In this document: positions 1 through 5,614 of the stretch, in pieces | Layout of the letters: each line of letters starts with the position of its first letter | Numbering within the stretch: position 1 is the first letter of the stretch | Source of the DNA: Burkholderiales bacterium | GTDB taxonomy: Bacteria > Pseudomonadota > Gammaproteobacteria > Burkholderiales > Burkholderiaceae_A | Length of the DNA stretch: 5,614 nt | Assembly: GCA_030828265.1 (NCBI GenBank) | Contig: JAURCW010000087.1 | Span: forward strand, 1 to 5,614 | Direction of reading: 5' to 3' | Notes under the pieces: model-generated | What the model saw: the letters and a program-made list of their open reading frames with translations, nothing else | Databases searched by the model: none | Told to the model about the DNA's origin: nothing | Made by a program: the position numbers and the translations under genes

Positions 1-1
1 A

Positions 2-1144
2 GGCGAGGGGCAGGTGCTCGATGTGGGTCAGTCCGCGGGGCTAGCAGCACTCGAAAGGTGTGCCTCAGACTGGCAGCACTACAAGACCCAACGAGGCGGG
101 CGCTTAGCACGCGTCTTTATCCATCCCCCCATCCCTCGGGGTGTCTATCTTTGGGGTGGGGTGGGCCGAGGTAAGACCTTCCTGATGGATGCGTTCTATC
201 AGGTTGTCCGTATTGAGCGAAAGCTTAGGGTTCATTTTCATGCTTTTATGCGTGCGACCCACAAGGAGATGTACGACCTAAAGGGGGTTGAGGATCCCTT
301 AGCCGAGGTGGCCCTGCGTGTGGCGCGTCGCTATCGACTGATCTGTTTTGACGAGTTTCATATCTCAGACATCGCCGATGCCATGATCCTTCAACGGCTG
401 CTTCAGGCACTTGTGGATGCTCGGGTTGGCTTTGTGATGACCTCCAACTACCCACCCTCCGGACTTTACCCAGATGGCCTTCACCGTGACAGGCTTCTTC
501 CTGCCATCGCTCTGCTTGAGCGCAATCAAGAGGTGGTCGGCCTTGGCCCAGGCATGGACTACCGACGTGGCGTCATGACAACGGAAGGCACCGGGATAGG
601 TAACAAGGCGGCTAGCGCGACAGGCGATCAGGACGACTGGCTCACGCCAGAGCTACTGAACTCCGAGGGCTTCTACCAGGTTAGCCCCAACGGAGAAGTG
701 TCCCAGGCACTCAGGGCGCTTTTCGATTGTGCTGCGGAGTCCTCGATTGAGGAACACGGTAGCCTAGAGATCGAAGGCCGTGAGGTGCCTTTCGAGAGGA
801 AGTCAGGGGCAGCGATCTGGTTTAAAGCCTCAACGCTCCTTTACGGGCCGCGGTCGATGCACGATTACCTCTGGCTGGCCGAGCGCTACTCCTTTATATT
901 GCTTGAGGACCTCGAGCCACTATCCAGTGCCCAGTTTTCCGAGGCCCGCCGGCTGACCTGGCTTATTGATATTCTTTACGACCACCGCGTTAGACTTGCA
1001 GTGTCTGCACGGACCGACCCGGCGTCTTTGTACACAGAGGGTCCCTTATCTGGAGAGTTTGAACGAACCGTGAGCCGTCTAACTGAAATGCGAACCGAGC
1101 GCTACCTTAAGCTTGGCCACCGAGCAACCCTAAGCCAGTTCTGA
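2..1144 (+). CDS. zapE: Cell division protein ZapE (AFG1-like P-loop ATPase), 5' end cut by window edge
   Basis: ZapE is a cytoplasmic AFG1/LACE1-family ATPase; in E. coli it associates with the FtsZ ring and is needed under some stress conditions. The frame is open to the left edge and 380 codons are visible. Counting from the GTG at 14 as residue 1, Walker A is GGVGRGKT (48-55), Walker B is LICFDEF (109-115), a TSN sensor-like motif is at 143-145, HRDR with candidate arginine fingers at 157-160, and the conserved C-terminal TVSRLTEMR at 352-360. The GTG at 14 is probably not the true start: relatives carry roughly 20 more residues, and the upstream codons (Gly-Glu-Gly-Gln) continue the alignment to the family's N-terminal helix. 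The stretch between DYR (182-184) and LEIEG (251-255) is about 28 residues longer than I recall for E. coli ZapE. The stop codon overlaps the next start (TGATG). Family assignment is firm; the true start lies outside the window. Confidence 0.95.
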   Translation, partial: GEGQVLDVGQSAGLAALERCASDWQHYKTQRGGRLARVFIHPPIPRGVYLWGGVGRGKTFLMDAFYQVVRIERKLRVHFHAFMRATHKEMYDLKGVEDPLAEVALRVARRYRLICFDEFHISDIADAMILQRLLQALVDARVGFVMTSNYPPSGLYPDGLHRDRLLPAIALLERNQEVVGLGPGMDYRRGVMTTEGTGIGNKAASATGDQDDWLTPELLNSEGFYQVSPNGEVSQALRALFDCAAESSIEEHGSLEIEGREVPFERKSGAAIWFKASTLLYGPRSMHDYLWLAERYSFILLEDLEPLSSAQFSEARRLTWLIDILYDHRVRLAVSARTDPASLYTEGPLSGEFERTVSRLTEMRTERYLKLGHRATLSQF

Positions 1145-1596
1145 TGGTTACTCGCCTCGGTCATCCTGTTCGAGATCTTGCAATTTTTTGTATGGGCTTA
1201 GTCGTTTCTTGTGCCCTTTTGCCCCTGGCCATCGCCAGTCCAGGCTTCACAGACCAGGAGCAGGAGCGAATCAAAGCGCTTAATGAGAATCTTGTTCTCT
1301 TCGACCGTGACTACCAAGACAAGCTTGGCGAATTCTCCTCACGCGAACAAGTTTGTCTGTCCAAGTTTATCTCCGCCTCATGCCTCGATGAACTTCGGCG
1401 CGATGCGGCCCAGGTGCGCCGCCAGCATGAGCTTGCGAAGGAACTTTTGCGCAGGGACATACGTCAGATTGAGGCCGATGTTCGGCACAGGCAGCGCCTT
1501 GAGGCGGCTGACGTCCGCAACCAGCGTCTGGGTCAACTTGTAAAGCCCACCACCCAGGCAGGCCCTTTCACTTCAGACAAAGTTCAGTTAGATTAA
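1144..1596 (+). CDS. Small secreted helical protein with a C-X8-C pair, function unknown
   Basis: 150 residues. The N-terminus looks like a Sec signal peptide: Arg4 and Arg10 precede a hydrophobic stretch (about 12-31), and the LAIA sequence suggests signal peptidase I cleavage after Ala31. There is no lipobox, so the product is probably soluble and periplasmic. The mature part is highly charged and predicted largely helical (about 35-128), rich in Glu, Arg and Gln, and may form a coiled coil. It carries two cysteines, C71 and C80, in a C-X8-C arrangement (EQVC...ASCL) that could form a disulfide in the periplasm. From memory, similar short secreted proteins with a C....F....CL core occur in other Burkholderiales, but I know of no assigned function. 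The ATG overlaps the zapE stop by one base and has no clear Shine-Dalgarno, suggesting translational coupling. The gene and its export are likely; its role is unknown. Confidence 0.85.
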   Translation: MVTRLGHPVRDLAIFCMGLVVSCALLPLAIASPGFTDQEQERIKALNENLVLFDRDYQDKLGEFSSREQVCLSKFISASCLDELRRDAAQVRRQHELAKELLRRDIRQIEADVRHRQRLEAADVRNQRLGQLVKPTTQAGPFTSDKVQLD

Positions 1597-1600
1597 GTTA

Positions 1601-1804
1601 ATGAATGACATTCGAACCGGTCAGATTCGGCTGCTAGAGCTTGAGGCCGAACACAGAGAGCTTGACCAGTTGATCGTCTCGCTCCAAGACGCAGGCGCCT
1701 CCTCGGACGATCTTGCCCTGCGCCGATTAAAAAAAAGAAAGCTTCAACTAAAAGATCAAATTGCCTACCTTGCGTCCCTAGACGCACCGAATGAACCAGC
1801 CTGA
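1601..1804 (+). CDS. DUF465 / YdcH-family small helical protein
   Basis: 67 residues with no signal peptide or membrane segment. It has the two-helix pattern of the DUF465 (YdcH) family: a first helix with the EAEHRELD motif (15-22), a short turn around GASSDD (32-37), then the conserved basic and amphipathic LRRLKKRKLQLKDQI segment (40-54). The family usually consists of 60-80 residue coiled-coil proteins related in style to SlyX; its molecular role is not established. The ATG lies 4 bp after the preceding stop, and the end overlaps the helicase gene by 14 bp, so the gene sits inside the presumed operon. A run of eight A residues (1729-1736) encodes part of the basic motif. The assignment rests on the EH..LD and LKKRKL.LKD signatures, which fit well. 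Confidence 0.88.
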   Translation: MNDIRTGQIRLLELEAEHRELDQLIVSLQDAGASSDDLALRRLKKRKLQLKDQIAYLASLDAPNEPA

Positions 1805-3812
1805 GGGGCACGACAGGCTTAGGAAGACCCTTTACCAGGATCTCGAAGCCCTTGTTGACACCTACCTCGGGCCCAATGGGCTGCTCCTAAGCTCCTCGCG
1901 TGACTTTCGTTACCGTGACGAACAGCACCGCTTAGCAAAAACCATTCTTGATTGCCTCGTGAACCGCGAGTCACTGATTGCGGAGGCGGGCACAGGCATT
2001 GGAAAGACCTTTGCCTACCTGATACCGGCACTGACGGCAGGCGCAACGGTTGTGATCTCCACCGCAAGCAAGACCTTGCAAGACCAGCTCTACAACCGCG
2101 ACCTGCCCAGACTTGCTGAGGTTATGGGTCGACCAGTGAAAGTGGCCCGACTTAAAGGACGTTCCAACTATGTCTGCGCCCATCGACTCAATCGTGCCCT
2201 CGGCGGGCAGCTTGGCTTTAACCTGCAAGAGCAGACCCTATTGCATCAGCTCGCTGAGTTTTCGCGAGTTTCACCCGATGGAGATCTAAGCGGCTTTGAC
2301 CCTATTAGTCGTCAGCCCAACTTAATTCCCGCAGTGACTTCCACCATGGAGAACTGCCTTGGTCATCGCTGCGCGCATATTGCTGAATGCGCTGTGATGA
2401 AGGCCCGTGAGGAAGCCCTGGAAGCGAGTGTTGTGATTGTGAACCATCACCTGCTCTGCTCGTCCTTGCGACTGCTTCAAGACCAAGAGGTTGAACTTCT
2501 TACCAAGCCGCAGGCCTACATTATTGATGAGGCTCATGGCTTTCTCGACATTGCCTCCGACCAGTTCACACAAACAGTCTCAAGCCAGGCACTCACCACG
2601 CTTGCGCGCGATCTTCTGTCCGCTGGCCAGCTTCTTGCCGCCGGTCGCGCCGACTGGCCCGGTCTTGCTGCAGAGATTGAGCGCTCCGCGCAGTCCCTAC
2701 GACTTGCTGCCCAGGCCTTGGGGCTTGGCCGTTACGGCTGGCCAGAACCCGAGTCTGACGCCCATCAAAAGCTTGCACTGGGCCTCTCGGAGCTTAAAGA
2801 CGCTCTTCGAAAGGTCCAGTCCGTTTTCAGCGAGATAAGGTCGGAGGACCCCGAGCTGCAGCGCCTTGAAGATCGTCTACACGACTTGTCTTCAAGAGTT
2901 AGACTTTTTCAGGAGGTTGTACCTCAAGAGAGCCAGGCCTATGTTCAATGGCTTGAGCAAAACAGCTACGGGCTTAGCCTCCATCGCTCGCCGCTGTCAC
3001 TGGCCGACGTACTTGCACCTGTTATGCAGAATGCTGCGGTGCCTTGGTTATTTCTGTCGGCCACTCTTAGCTTAGGGGGAGGCAGTGACAAGCCATTTCA
3101 GTATTTCAAAGACAGGCTTGGTCTTCAGACAGTGCGCGAAGGGCTGTTTGAAAGCCCGTTTTGCTACAAAGATCAGGGTCTGCTTGTTATCCCGAAGGAC
3201 CTTCCAGACCCCAAGTCACCCGACCATATTCAGGCACTGCTTCGCATGCCTGAGCTCAAGACTGTTCTTTCCGAGCTAAGCGGGGGGCTCTTTATTCTGT
3301 GCACGAGCCTACGTGCCGTGAGTCTTGCCGCCTCGGAACTGCGCGCAAAGTATGCGCATCTGCTCGATGACCGGCTTCTTCTGGTGCAAGGCGAACGAAG
3401 CCGAGAGGCCATGCTTGAACTTTTTCGACAACAAGGCAATGCCATTTTGGTGGGCAGCGCAAGCTTTTGGGAAGGTGTGGATGTTCCGGGCCAGGCCTTG
3501 TCAATGGTTATTATCGATAAGCTTCCTTTCGCACCGCCTGATGATCCCGTGCTGAGGGCACGAATCGAGCAGTGTGAGAGGACTGGGGGAAGCGGCTTTC
3601 GAGATATTCAATGTCCCGAGGCCTTGCTTTCACTCAAGCAAGGCGTAGGACGCCTCATTCGAACCGAGCACGATCGAGGTATTTGTTTACTGGGTGACCG
3701 CAGGCTGGTGCAGATGGGCTATGGACGCAAGATGCTTGAGGCCTTGCCTAAATTTCGGCGTTCCCAAAGCCTGACCGATGCTATTGAGTTTGTGAAGACT
3801 CTCGACCCGTAG
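1791..3812 (+). CDS. DinG/YoaA-type ATP-dependent DNA helicase (XPD-like, Fe-S, superfamily 2)
   Basis: Complete 673-residue helicase, expected to move 5'-3' on DNA and to act in repair or rescue of stalled forks. Visible motifs in order: Q45 of a Q-motif region; Walker A EAGTGIGKT (65-73); motif Ia STASKTLQDQL (90-100); four Fe-S cluster cysteines C129, C189, C194 and C200; NHHL (218-221); DEAH box at 246-249; motif III LSATL (422-426); motif V ending SFWEGVDVPG (558-567); and motif VI QGVGRLIRT (617-625). All catalytic motifs and all four cysteines are intact, so it should be active. The LKGRSNYVC and ENCLG contexts resemble E. coli YoaA (about 636 residues) more than E. coli DinG; YoaA pairs with the polymerase chi subunit HolC. 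I therefore leave the symbol open. The ATG lies within the end of the DUF465 gene, lacks a clear Shine-Dalgarno, and is probably translated by coupling. Confidence 0.95.
   Translation: MNQPEGHDRLRKTLYQDLEALVDTYLGPNGLLLSSSRDFRYRDEQHRLAKTILDCLVNRESLIAEAGTGIGKTFAYLIPALTAGATVVISTASKTLQDQLYNRDLPRLAEVMGRPVKVARLKGRSNYVCAHRLNRALGGQLGFNLQEQTLLHQLAEFSRVSPDGDLSGFDPISRQPNLIPAVTSTMENCLGHRCAHIAECAVMKAREEALEASVVIVNHHLLCSSLRLLQDQEVELLTKPQAYIIDEAHGFLDIASDQFTQTVSSQALTTLARDLLSAGQLLAAGRADWPGLAAEIERSAQSLRLAAQALGLGRYGWPEPESDAHQKLALGLSELKDALRKVQSVFSEIRSEDPELQRLEDRLHDLSSRVRLFQEVVPQESQAYVQWLEQNSYGLSLHRSPLSLADVLAPVMQNAAVPWLFLSATLSLGGGSDKPFQYFKDRLGLQTVREGLFESPFCYKDQGLLVIPKDLPDPKSPDHIQALLRMPELKTVLSELSGGLFILCTSLRAVSLAASELRAKYAHLLDDRLLLVQGERSREAMLELFRQQGNAILVGSASFWEGVDVPGQALSMVIIDKLPFAPPDDPVLRARIEQCERTGGSGFRDIQCPEALLSLKQGVGRLIRTEHDRGICLLGDRRLVQMGYGRKMLEALPKFRRSQSLTDAIEFVKTLDP
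3621..3644 (+). repeat. Perfect inverted repeat inside the helicase gene (9-bp arms, 6-nt loop)
   Basis: The left arm GCCTTGCTT (3621-3629) and right arm AAGCAAGGC (3636-3644) are exact reverse complements around the loop TCACTC. The repeat encodes residues just before and within helicase motif VI (ALLSLKQG). It has no following T-run, so it is not a typical terminator. It may be a by-product of codon choice or a pause or processing structure in the mRNA. Confidence 0.6.
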
Positions 3813-3839
3813 GTGACGCCCCGAGAAGCCCGACAAACA

Positions 3840-3870
3840 GTGGAGCAGGGACTCAGGGCTTTGCATCCAC
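3840..3870 (-). terminator. Weak candidate terminator hairpin for bamD in the convergent gap
   Basis: The 68-bp gap between the convergent helicase and bamD genes contains GTGGAGCA (3840-3847) facing TGC-A-TCCAC (3862-3870). The arms pair over 8 bp with one bulged A at 3865 and a 14-nt loop. Read on the minus strand, the stem is followed by TGTTTGT, a poor but T-rich tail. It would end bamD transcription. On the plus strand the stem is followed by CGCTTAAAAG, which does not suit a terminator of the helicase operon. The stem is imperfect and the tail is weak. Confidence 0.3.
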
Positions 3871-3880
3871 CGCTTAAAAG

Positions 3881-4750
3881 TTAGTTCCAGAACTTCAGTC
3901 GCGACCAGAACCCTGGTGAACTCGCACGCAACGACTCCGAGAGCCCAAACCGCTCTTTGGGGTCGTAGCCATGCTTTAGGTAGAGGCTTTCTGGAAAGTT
4001 CTTTTCTAAAACACGACGCGCATCTTTTTGAAGGTCGGTTAATCCAAGCCTTTCATAACCAAGTTCAAGCTGGGCGAGGGCCTCTTCGATGGCGGGGGTG
4101 CCCTGGTAGCTGTAGACAACTTCTTTGGCTCGGTTGACTGCTGCCATATGAGCCCCGCGACGCAGGTAATAACGCGCTACATGCACATCGTTATAGGCAA
4201 GGGTGTTCAGAAGAAACTGAAGCCGTGCCGTGGCGTCCGGTGTATAGCGGCTCGAGGGAAATTCCGTAATAAGGCGCTTAAAGCTATCGAAGGCTTCTCG
4301 TGCCGCCTTGGGGTCACGTTCAGCGAGATCCTCACCAGTGATTTTTGAAAAGAGGTTGGATCGATCGTTAAAGTTAATGAGGCCCTTTAAATAAATGGCG
4401 TAGTCGACACTGTCGTGATTAGGGTACAGGCGCAAAAAACGGTCAACGGCGGCCAAGGCCAGGCCAAGCTCCCCGTCCTTCCAGTGCGCATAGGCCGTAT
4501 CGAGCTGAGCCTGCTGGGCATACCGGCCGAAAGGGTAGCGAGACTCAAGCTTTTGCAGCAGGCTAATGGCAGTGGCCCAGTTGCCGGCGTCCATTTCGTC
4601 TTTTGCCTCGGAATAAAGTCGGTCGGCCGACCAGTTCACGGTTTCGTCGCGCTCGGTGGTCGAGCATCCTGAGAGGCCGACTGACAGAAAAGCCAAAACC
4701 AAAATTAAAAGGGAAAATAGACGCAAGCCCTTAATACGTTCGGCTATCAA
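3881..4750 (-). CDS. bamD: Outer membrane protein assembly factor BamD (ComL/YfiO lipoprotein)
   Basis: BamD is an essential lipoprotein of the BAM complex, which inserts beta-barrel proteins into the outer membrane together with BamA. I choose the TTG at 4748-4750 as start: GAAGGAG (4759-4765 on the plus strand) lies 8 nt before it, an ideal Shine-Dalgarno. It gives a 289-residue precursor with a normal lipoprotein signal: basic n-region MIAERIKGLR, hydrophobic core LFSLLILVLAFLSVG, and lipobox LSGC with Cys29 as the lipidated residue. The body (about 40-255) consists of TPR-like helical repeats, with family signatures such as LYSEAK, YPFGRYAQQAQLD, RFLRLYPNH, FPSSRYTPDA and VARYYLRRGAHMAAVNRA. 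An ATG at 4795 would add 15 residues and an over-long signal n-region overlapping rluD; I consider it less likely. It stands divergent from rluD and convergent to the helicase gene. Confidence 0.95.
   Translation of the reverse strand: MIAERIKGLRLFSLLILVLAFLSVGLSGCSTTERDETVNWSADRLYSEAKDEMDAGNWATAISLLQKLESRYPFGRYAQQAQLDTAYAHWKDGELGLALAAVDRFLRLYPNHDSVDYAIYLKGLINFNDRSNLFSKITGEDLAERDPKAAREAFDSFKRLITEFPSSRYTPDATARLQFLLNTLAYNDVHVARYYLRRGAHMAAVNRAKEVVYSYQGTPAIEEALAQLELGYERLGLTDLQKDARRVLEKNFPESLYLKHGYDPKERFGLSESLRASSPGFWSRLKFWN
4621..4632. repeat. Perfect 12-bp palindrome inside bamD
   Basis: GGTCGGCCGACC equals its own reverse complement. It lies in the 5' third of bamD, encoding the Trp-Ser-Ala-Asp-Arg stretch just after the lipoprotein N-terminus. 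It could be an operator half-site for the rluD promoter region, but it more probably arises by chance in GC-rich coding sequence. Confidence 0.35.
4681..4709 (+). promoter_or_regulatory. Weak candidate rluD promoter inside the bamD signal-peptide coding region
   Basis: CTGACA at 4681-4686 matches the -35 consensus TTGACA at five of six positions. After a 17-nt spacer, ATTAAA at 4704-4709 is a poor -10. The stretch is AT-rich, but it also encodes the hydrophobic signal peptide of bamD on the other strand, which would make it AT-rich anyway. Any rluD promoter has to lie within bamD because only 18 bp separate the two starts; this is the best candidate seen, not a firm call. Confidence 0.2.
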
Positions 4751-4758
4751 GACAGAGA

Positions 4759-4765
4759 CTCCTTC
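4759..4765 (-). promoter_or_regulatory. Strong Shine-Dalgarno that fixes the bamD start at TTG
   Basis: On the minus strand the sequence reads GAAGGAG, then 8 nt, then TTG at 4750. Both the match and the spacing are close to ideal for the 16S anti-Shine-Dalgarno. No comparable site was seen before the upstream ATG at 4795. It therefore decides the start used for bamD. Confidence 0.75.
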
Positions 4766-4768
4766 ACA

Positions 4769-5614
4769 TTGACCGACCTGCAAACCCACACTCACCCAAA
4801 GCCACTTGGCGAAGACCTTTCTGAGGTCGACGAGGCCGGCGAGTTAGACCAGCCTCATTATAGCGAGGAGCTTTGCCTTGAGGTCCAGCCTGAGCAGGCC
4901 GGTAAGAGGCTCGATTCCTTTTTGGCAGCAAGTCTTAGCAGCCATTCGCGATCCCGAATTCAGCAATGGATCACGGCCGCACAGGTTAGCCTTTTCGACA
5001 CCCCCATAACAAAGGGCAGCCAGGCTGTGGCGGCAGGCCAGCTTTATAAGGTACGCATCCCCATTCCTCAGGCAACAGAAACCTGGGAGCCAGAGCCCAT
5101 GGAGCTCGCCATTGTTTTTGAAGATGACGAGCTGATTGTGATCAACAAGCCTGCCAACCTTGTGGTCCATCCCGCCGCTGGGCACTGGTCGGGCACTCTG
5201 TTAAATGGACTTATCCATCGTTGGCCGGAGCTTCGGGTCTTGCCTCGTGCGGGTATCGTGCACAGGCTCGATCGCGATACCTCGGGGCTTATGGTGGTGG
5301 CCAAAACCCTTACCAGTCAGACAAGTCTGGTTCGGCAGCTGCAAAGTAAGTCAGTCTTCCGACATTACCTTGCGGTCTGCTGGCACCGTCAGGCCTCGGG
5401 TAATAGCGGCCGCTCGGGGCTGATGAAAGGCAAGGTCGAGGCCCCCATTGGCCGGCACCCCAGCGACCGTCAGCGTATGGCGATTGTTAACGGCGATCGG
5501 GGCAAGCCCGCCACCACCCACTACCAGGTGCTCGCCTCGGGTCTTCTTTATGCACAGCCCGTTCGGCTTGTGGCCTGCCGGCTTGAGACGGGCCGAACCC
5601 ATCAGATTCGCGTG
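4769..5614 (+). CDS. rluD: 23S rRNA pseudouridine synthase RluD, 3' end cut by window edge
   Basis: RluD isomerises uridines in helix 69 of 23S rRNA (1911, 1915 and 1917 in E. coli) and is important for 50S maturation. 282 codons are visible and the frame is open at the right edge. After a 35-residue acidic, poorly conserved N-terminus comes an S4-type RNA-binding domain (about 45-98, GKRLDSFLAA... SRSRIQQWI), then the RluA-family catalytic domain: INKPANLVVHP (125-135), HRLDRDTSGLMVVAK (165-179) with catalytic Asp168, and GRTHQIRV (275-282) at the cut edge. Start choice: the frame is closed by TAG at 4718-4720, and between it and the S4 domain there is no ATG or GTG; TTG at 4769 is the only common start codon, with CTG at 4778 as a rare alternative. 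Its ribosome binding site is weak (AGAGA, 4754-4758). The divergent pairing with bamD is also found in E. coli. Confidence 0.95.
   Translation, partial: MTDLQTHTHPKPLGEDLSEVDEAGELDQPHYSEELCLEVQPEQAGKRLDSFLAASLSSHSRSRIQQWITAAQVSLFDTPITKGSQAVAAGQLYKVRIPIPQATETWEPEPMELAIVFEDDELIVINKPANLVVHPAAGHWSGTLLNGLIHRWPELRVLPRAGIVHRLDRDTSGLMVVAKTLTSQTSLVRQLQSKSVFRHYLAVCWHRQASGNSGRSGLMKGKVEAPIGRHPSDRQRMAIVNGDRGKPATTHYQVLASGLLYAQPVRLVACRLETGRTHQIRV
4857..4862 (-). promoter_or_regulatory. Candidate bamD promoter -10 box (TATAAT) inside rluD
   Basis: The minus strand reads TATAAT exactly at 4862-4857, preceded by CGC and followed by GAGG. The best -35-like hexamer upstream is TGGACC, with a 19-nt spacer, matching TTGACA at four of six positions. 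Initiation about 7 nt downstream would give a leader of roughly 100 nt before the bamD TTG. The -10 match is perfect, but the -35 is weak and the site is inside the rluD coding sequence, so it is a prediction only. Confidence 0.45.

Noticed and set aside
14..16. GTG at 14 as the genuine start of zapE
   Set aside because: The frame is open to the left edge, and ZapE relatives have about 20 further N-terminal residues with a similar Q..A...L pattern across this point. No Shine-Dalgarno fits so close to the edge.
1729..1800. Frameshift fusion of the DUF465 protein with the helicase through the A8 run
   Set aside because: The helicase frame is +1 relative to DUF465, not -1, and it contains a TAG at 1779-1781 upstream of its ATG. 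No fused product is possible from slippage at the run.
3826..3861. AAGCCC / GGGCTT inverted repeat as a bidirectional terminator
   Set aside because: The stem has only six pairs with a 24-nt loop and no T-run on either side. It overlaps the alternative 8-bp hairpin at 3840-3870, which is the better candidate.
4751..4795. ATG at 4795 as the start of bamD
   Set aside because: It would give a 25-residue n-region before the lipoprotein signal core and overlap the rluD start, while the TTG at 4750 has a strong Shine-Dalgarno and a normal signal length.
5405..5414. AGCGGCCGCT palindrome in rluD
   Set aside because: A short GC-rich palindrome inside coding sequence with no flanking signals; a chance event is enough to explain it.
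4844..5602. Several minus-strand open frames across rluD
   Set aside because: They lie antisense to a clear RluD coding sequence with intact motifs, show no domain pattern of their own, and are explained as shadows.
1..5614. Mobile element, CRISPR array, tRNA/rRNA gene, toxin-antitoxin or defence system
   Set aside because: Reading both strands I saw no direct-repeat arrays, terminal inverted repeats, transposase or integrase motifs, or RNA gene signatures. All space is filled by housekeeping genes apart from an 18-bp and a 68-bp gap.

Overview
The window looks like ordinary core chromosome of a Betaproteobacterium, most likely of the order Burkholderiales. Two things point there. The ZapE ATPase has the C-terminal motifs typical of that group (GPRS..DYL, EARRLTW, YDHRV, TVSRL.EM). 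The bamD and rluD genes stand head to head, as is common in proteobacteria. Base composition is moderately GC-rich. Leucine is often encoded by CTT, which is not the usual strong CTG preference of high-GC Burkholderiales. I cannot name a genus.

Left part (2-3812, + strand): four genes form a tightly packed run that is very probably one operon. They are the 3' part of zapE (cell-division ATPase), a 150-residue secreted protein of unknown function with a C-X8-C pair, a 67-residue DUF465/YdcH-type helical protein, and a complete DinG/YoaA-type iron-sulfur DNA helicase. Junctions are a 1-bp overlap, a 4-bp gap and a 14-bp overlap, so translational coupling is likely. No internal promoter or terminator stands out.

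Middle (3813-3880): a 68-bp convergent gap between the helicase gene and bamD holds only a weak imperfect hairpin, which may serve as the bamD terminator.

Right part (3881-5614): bamD (minus strand, outer-membrane assembly lipoprotein) and rluD (plus strand, 23S rRNA pseudouridine synthase, cut off by the right edge) diverge. Both appear to start at TTG codons with only 18 bp between them. This follows from a strong Shine-Dalgarno sequence before the bamD TTG and the absence of any ATG or GTG start in the open frame of rluD. A perfect TATAAT facing bamD lies inside the 5' part of rluD, so the two transcription units probably overlap.

The gene content is housekeeping: cell division, genome maintenance, envelope assembly and ribosome maturation. 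I found no mobile element, CRISPR array, RNA gene or defence system, and nothing I would call a new biological system. The points worth a second look are the start-codon architecture between bamD and rluD, the inserted linker in ZapE, the uncharacterised secreted protein, and a uniform AAG-CTT choice for every Lys-Leu pair.
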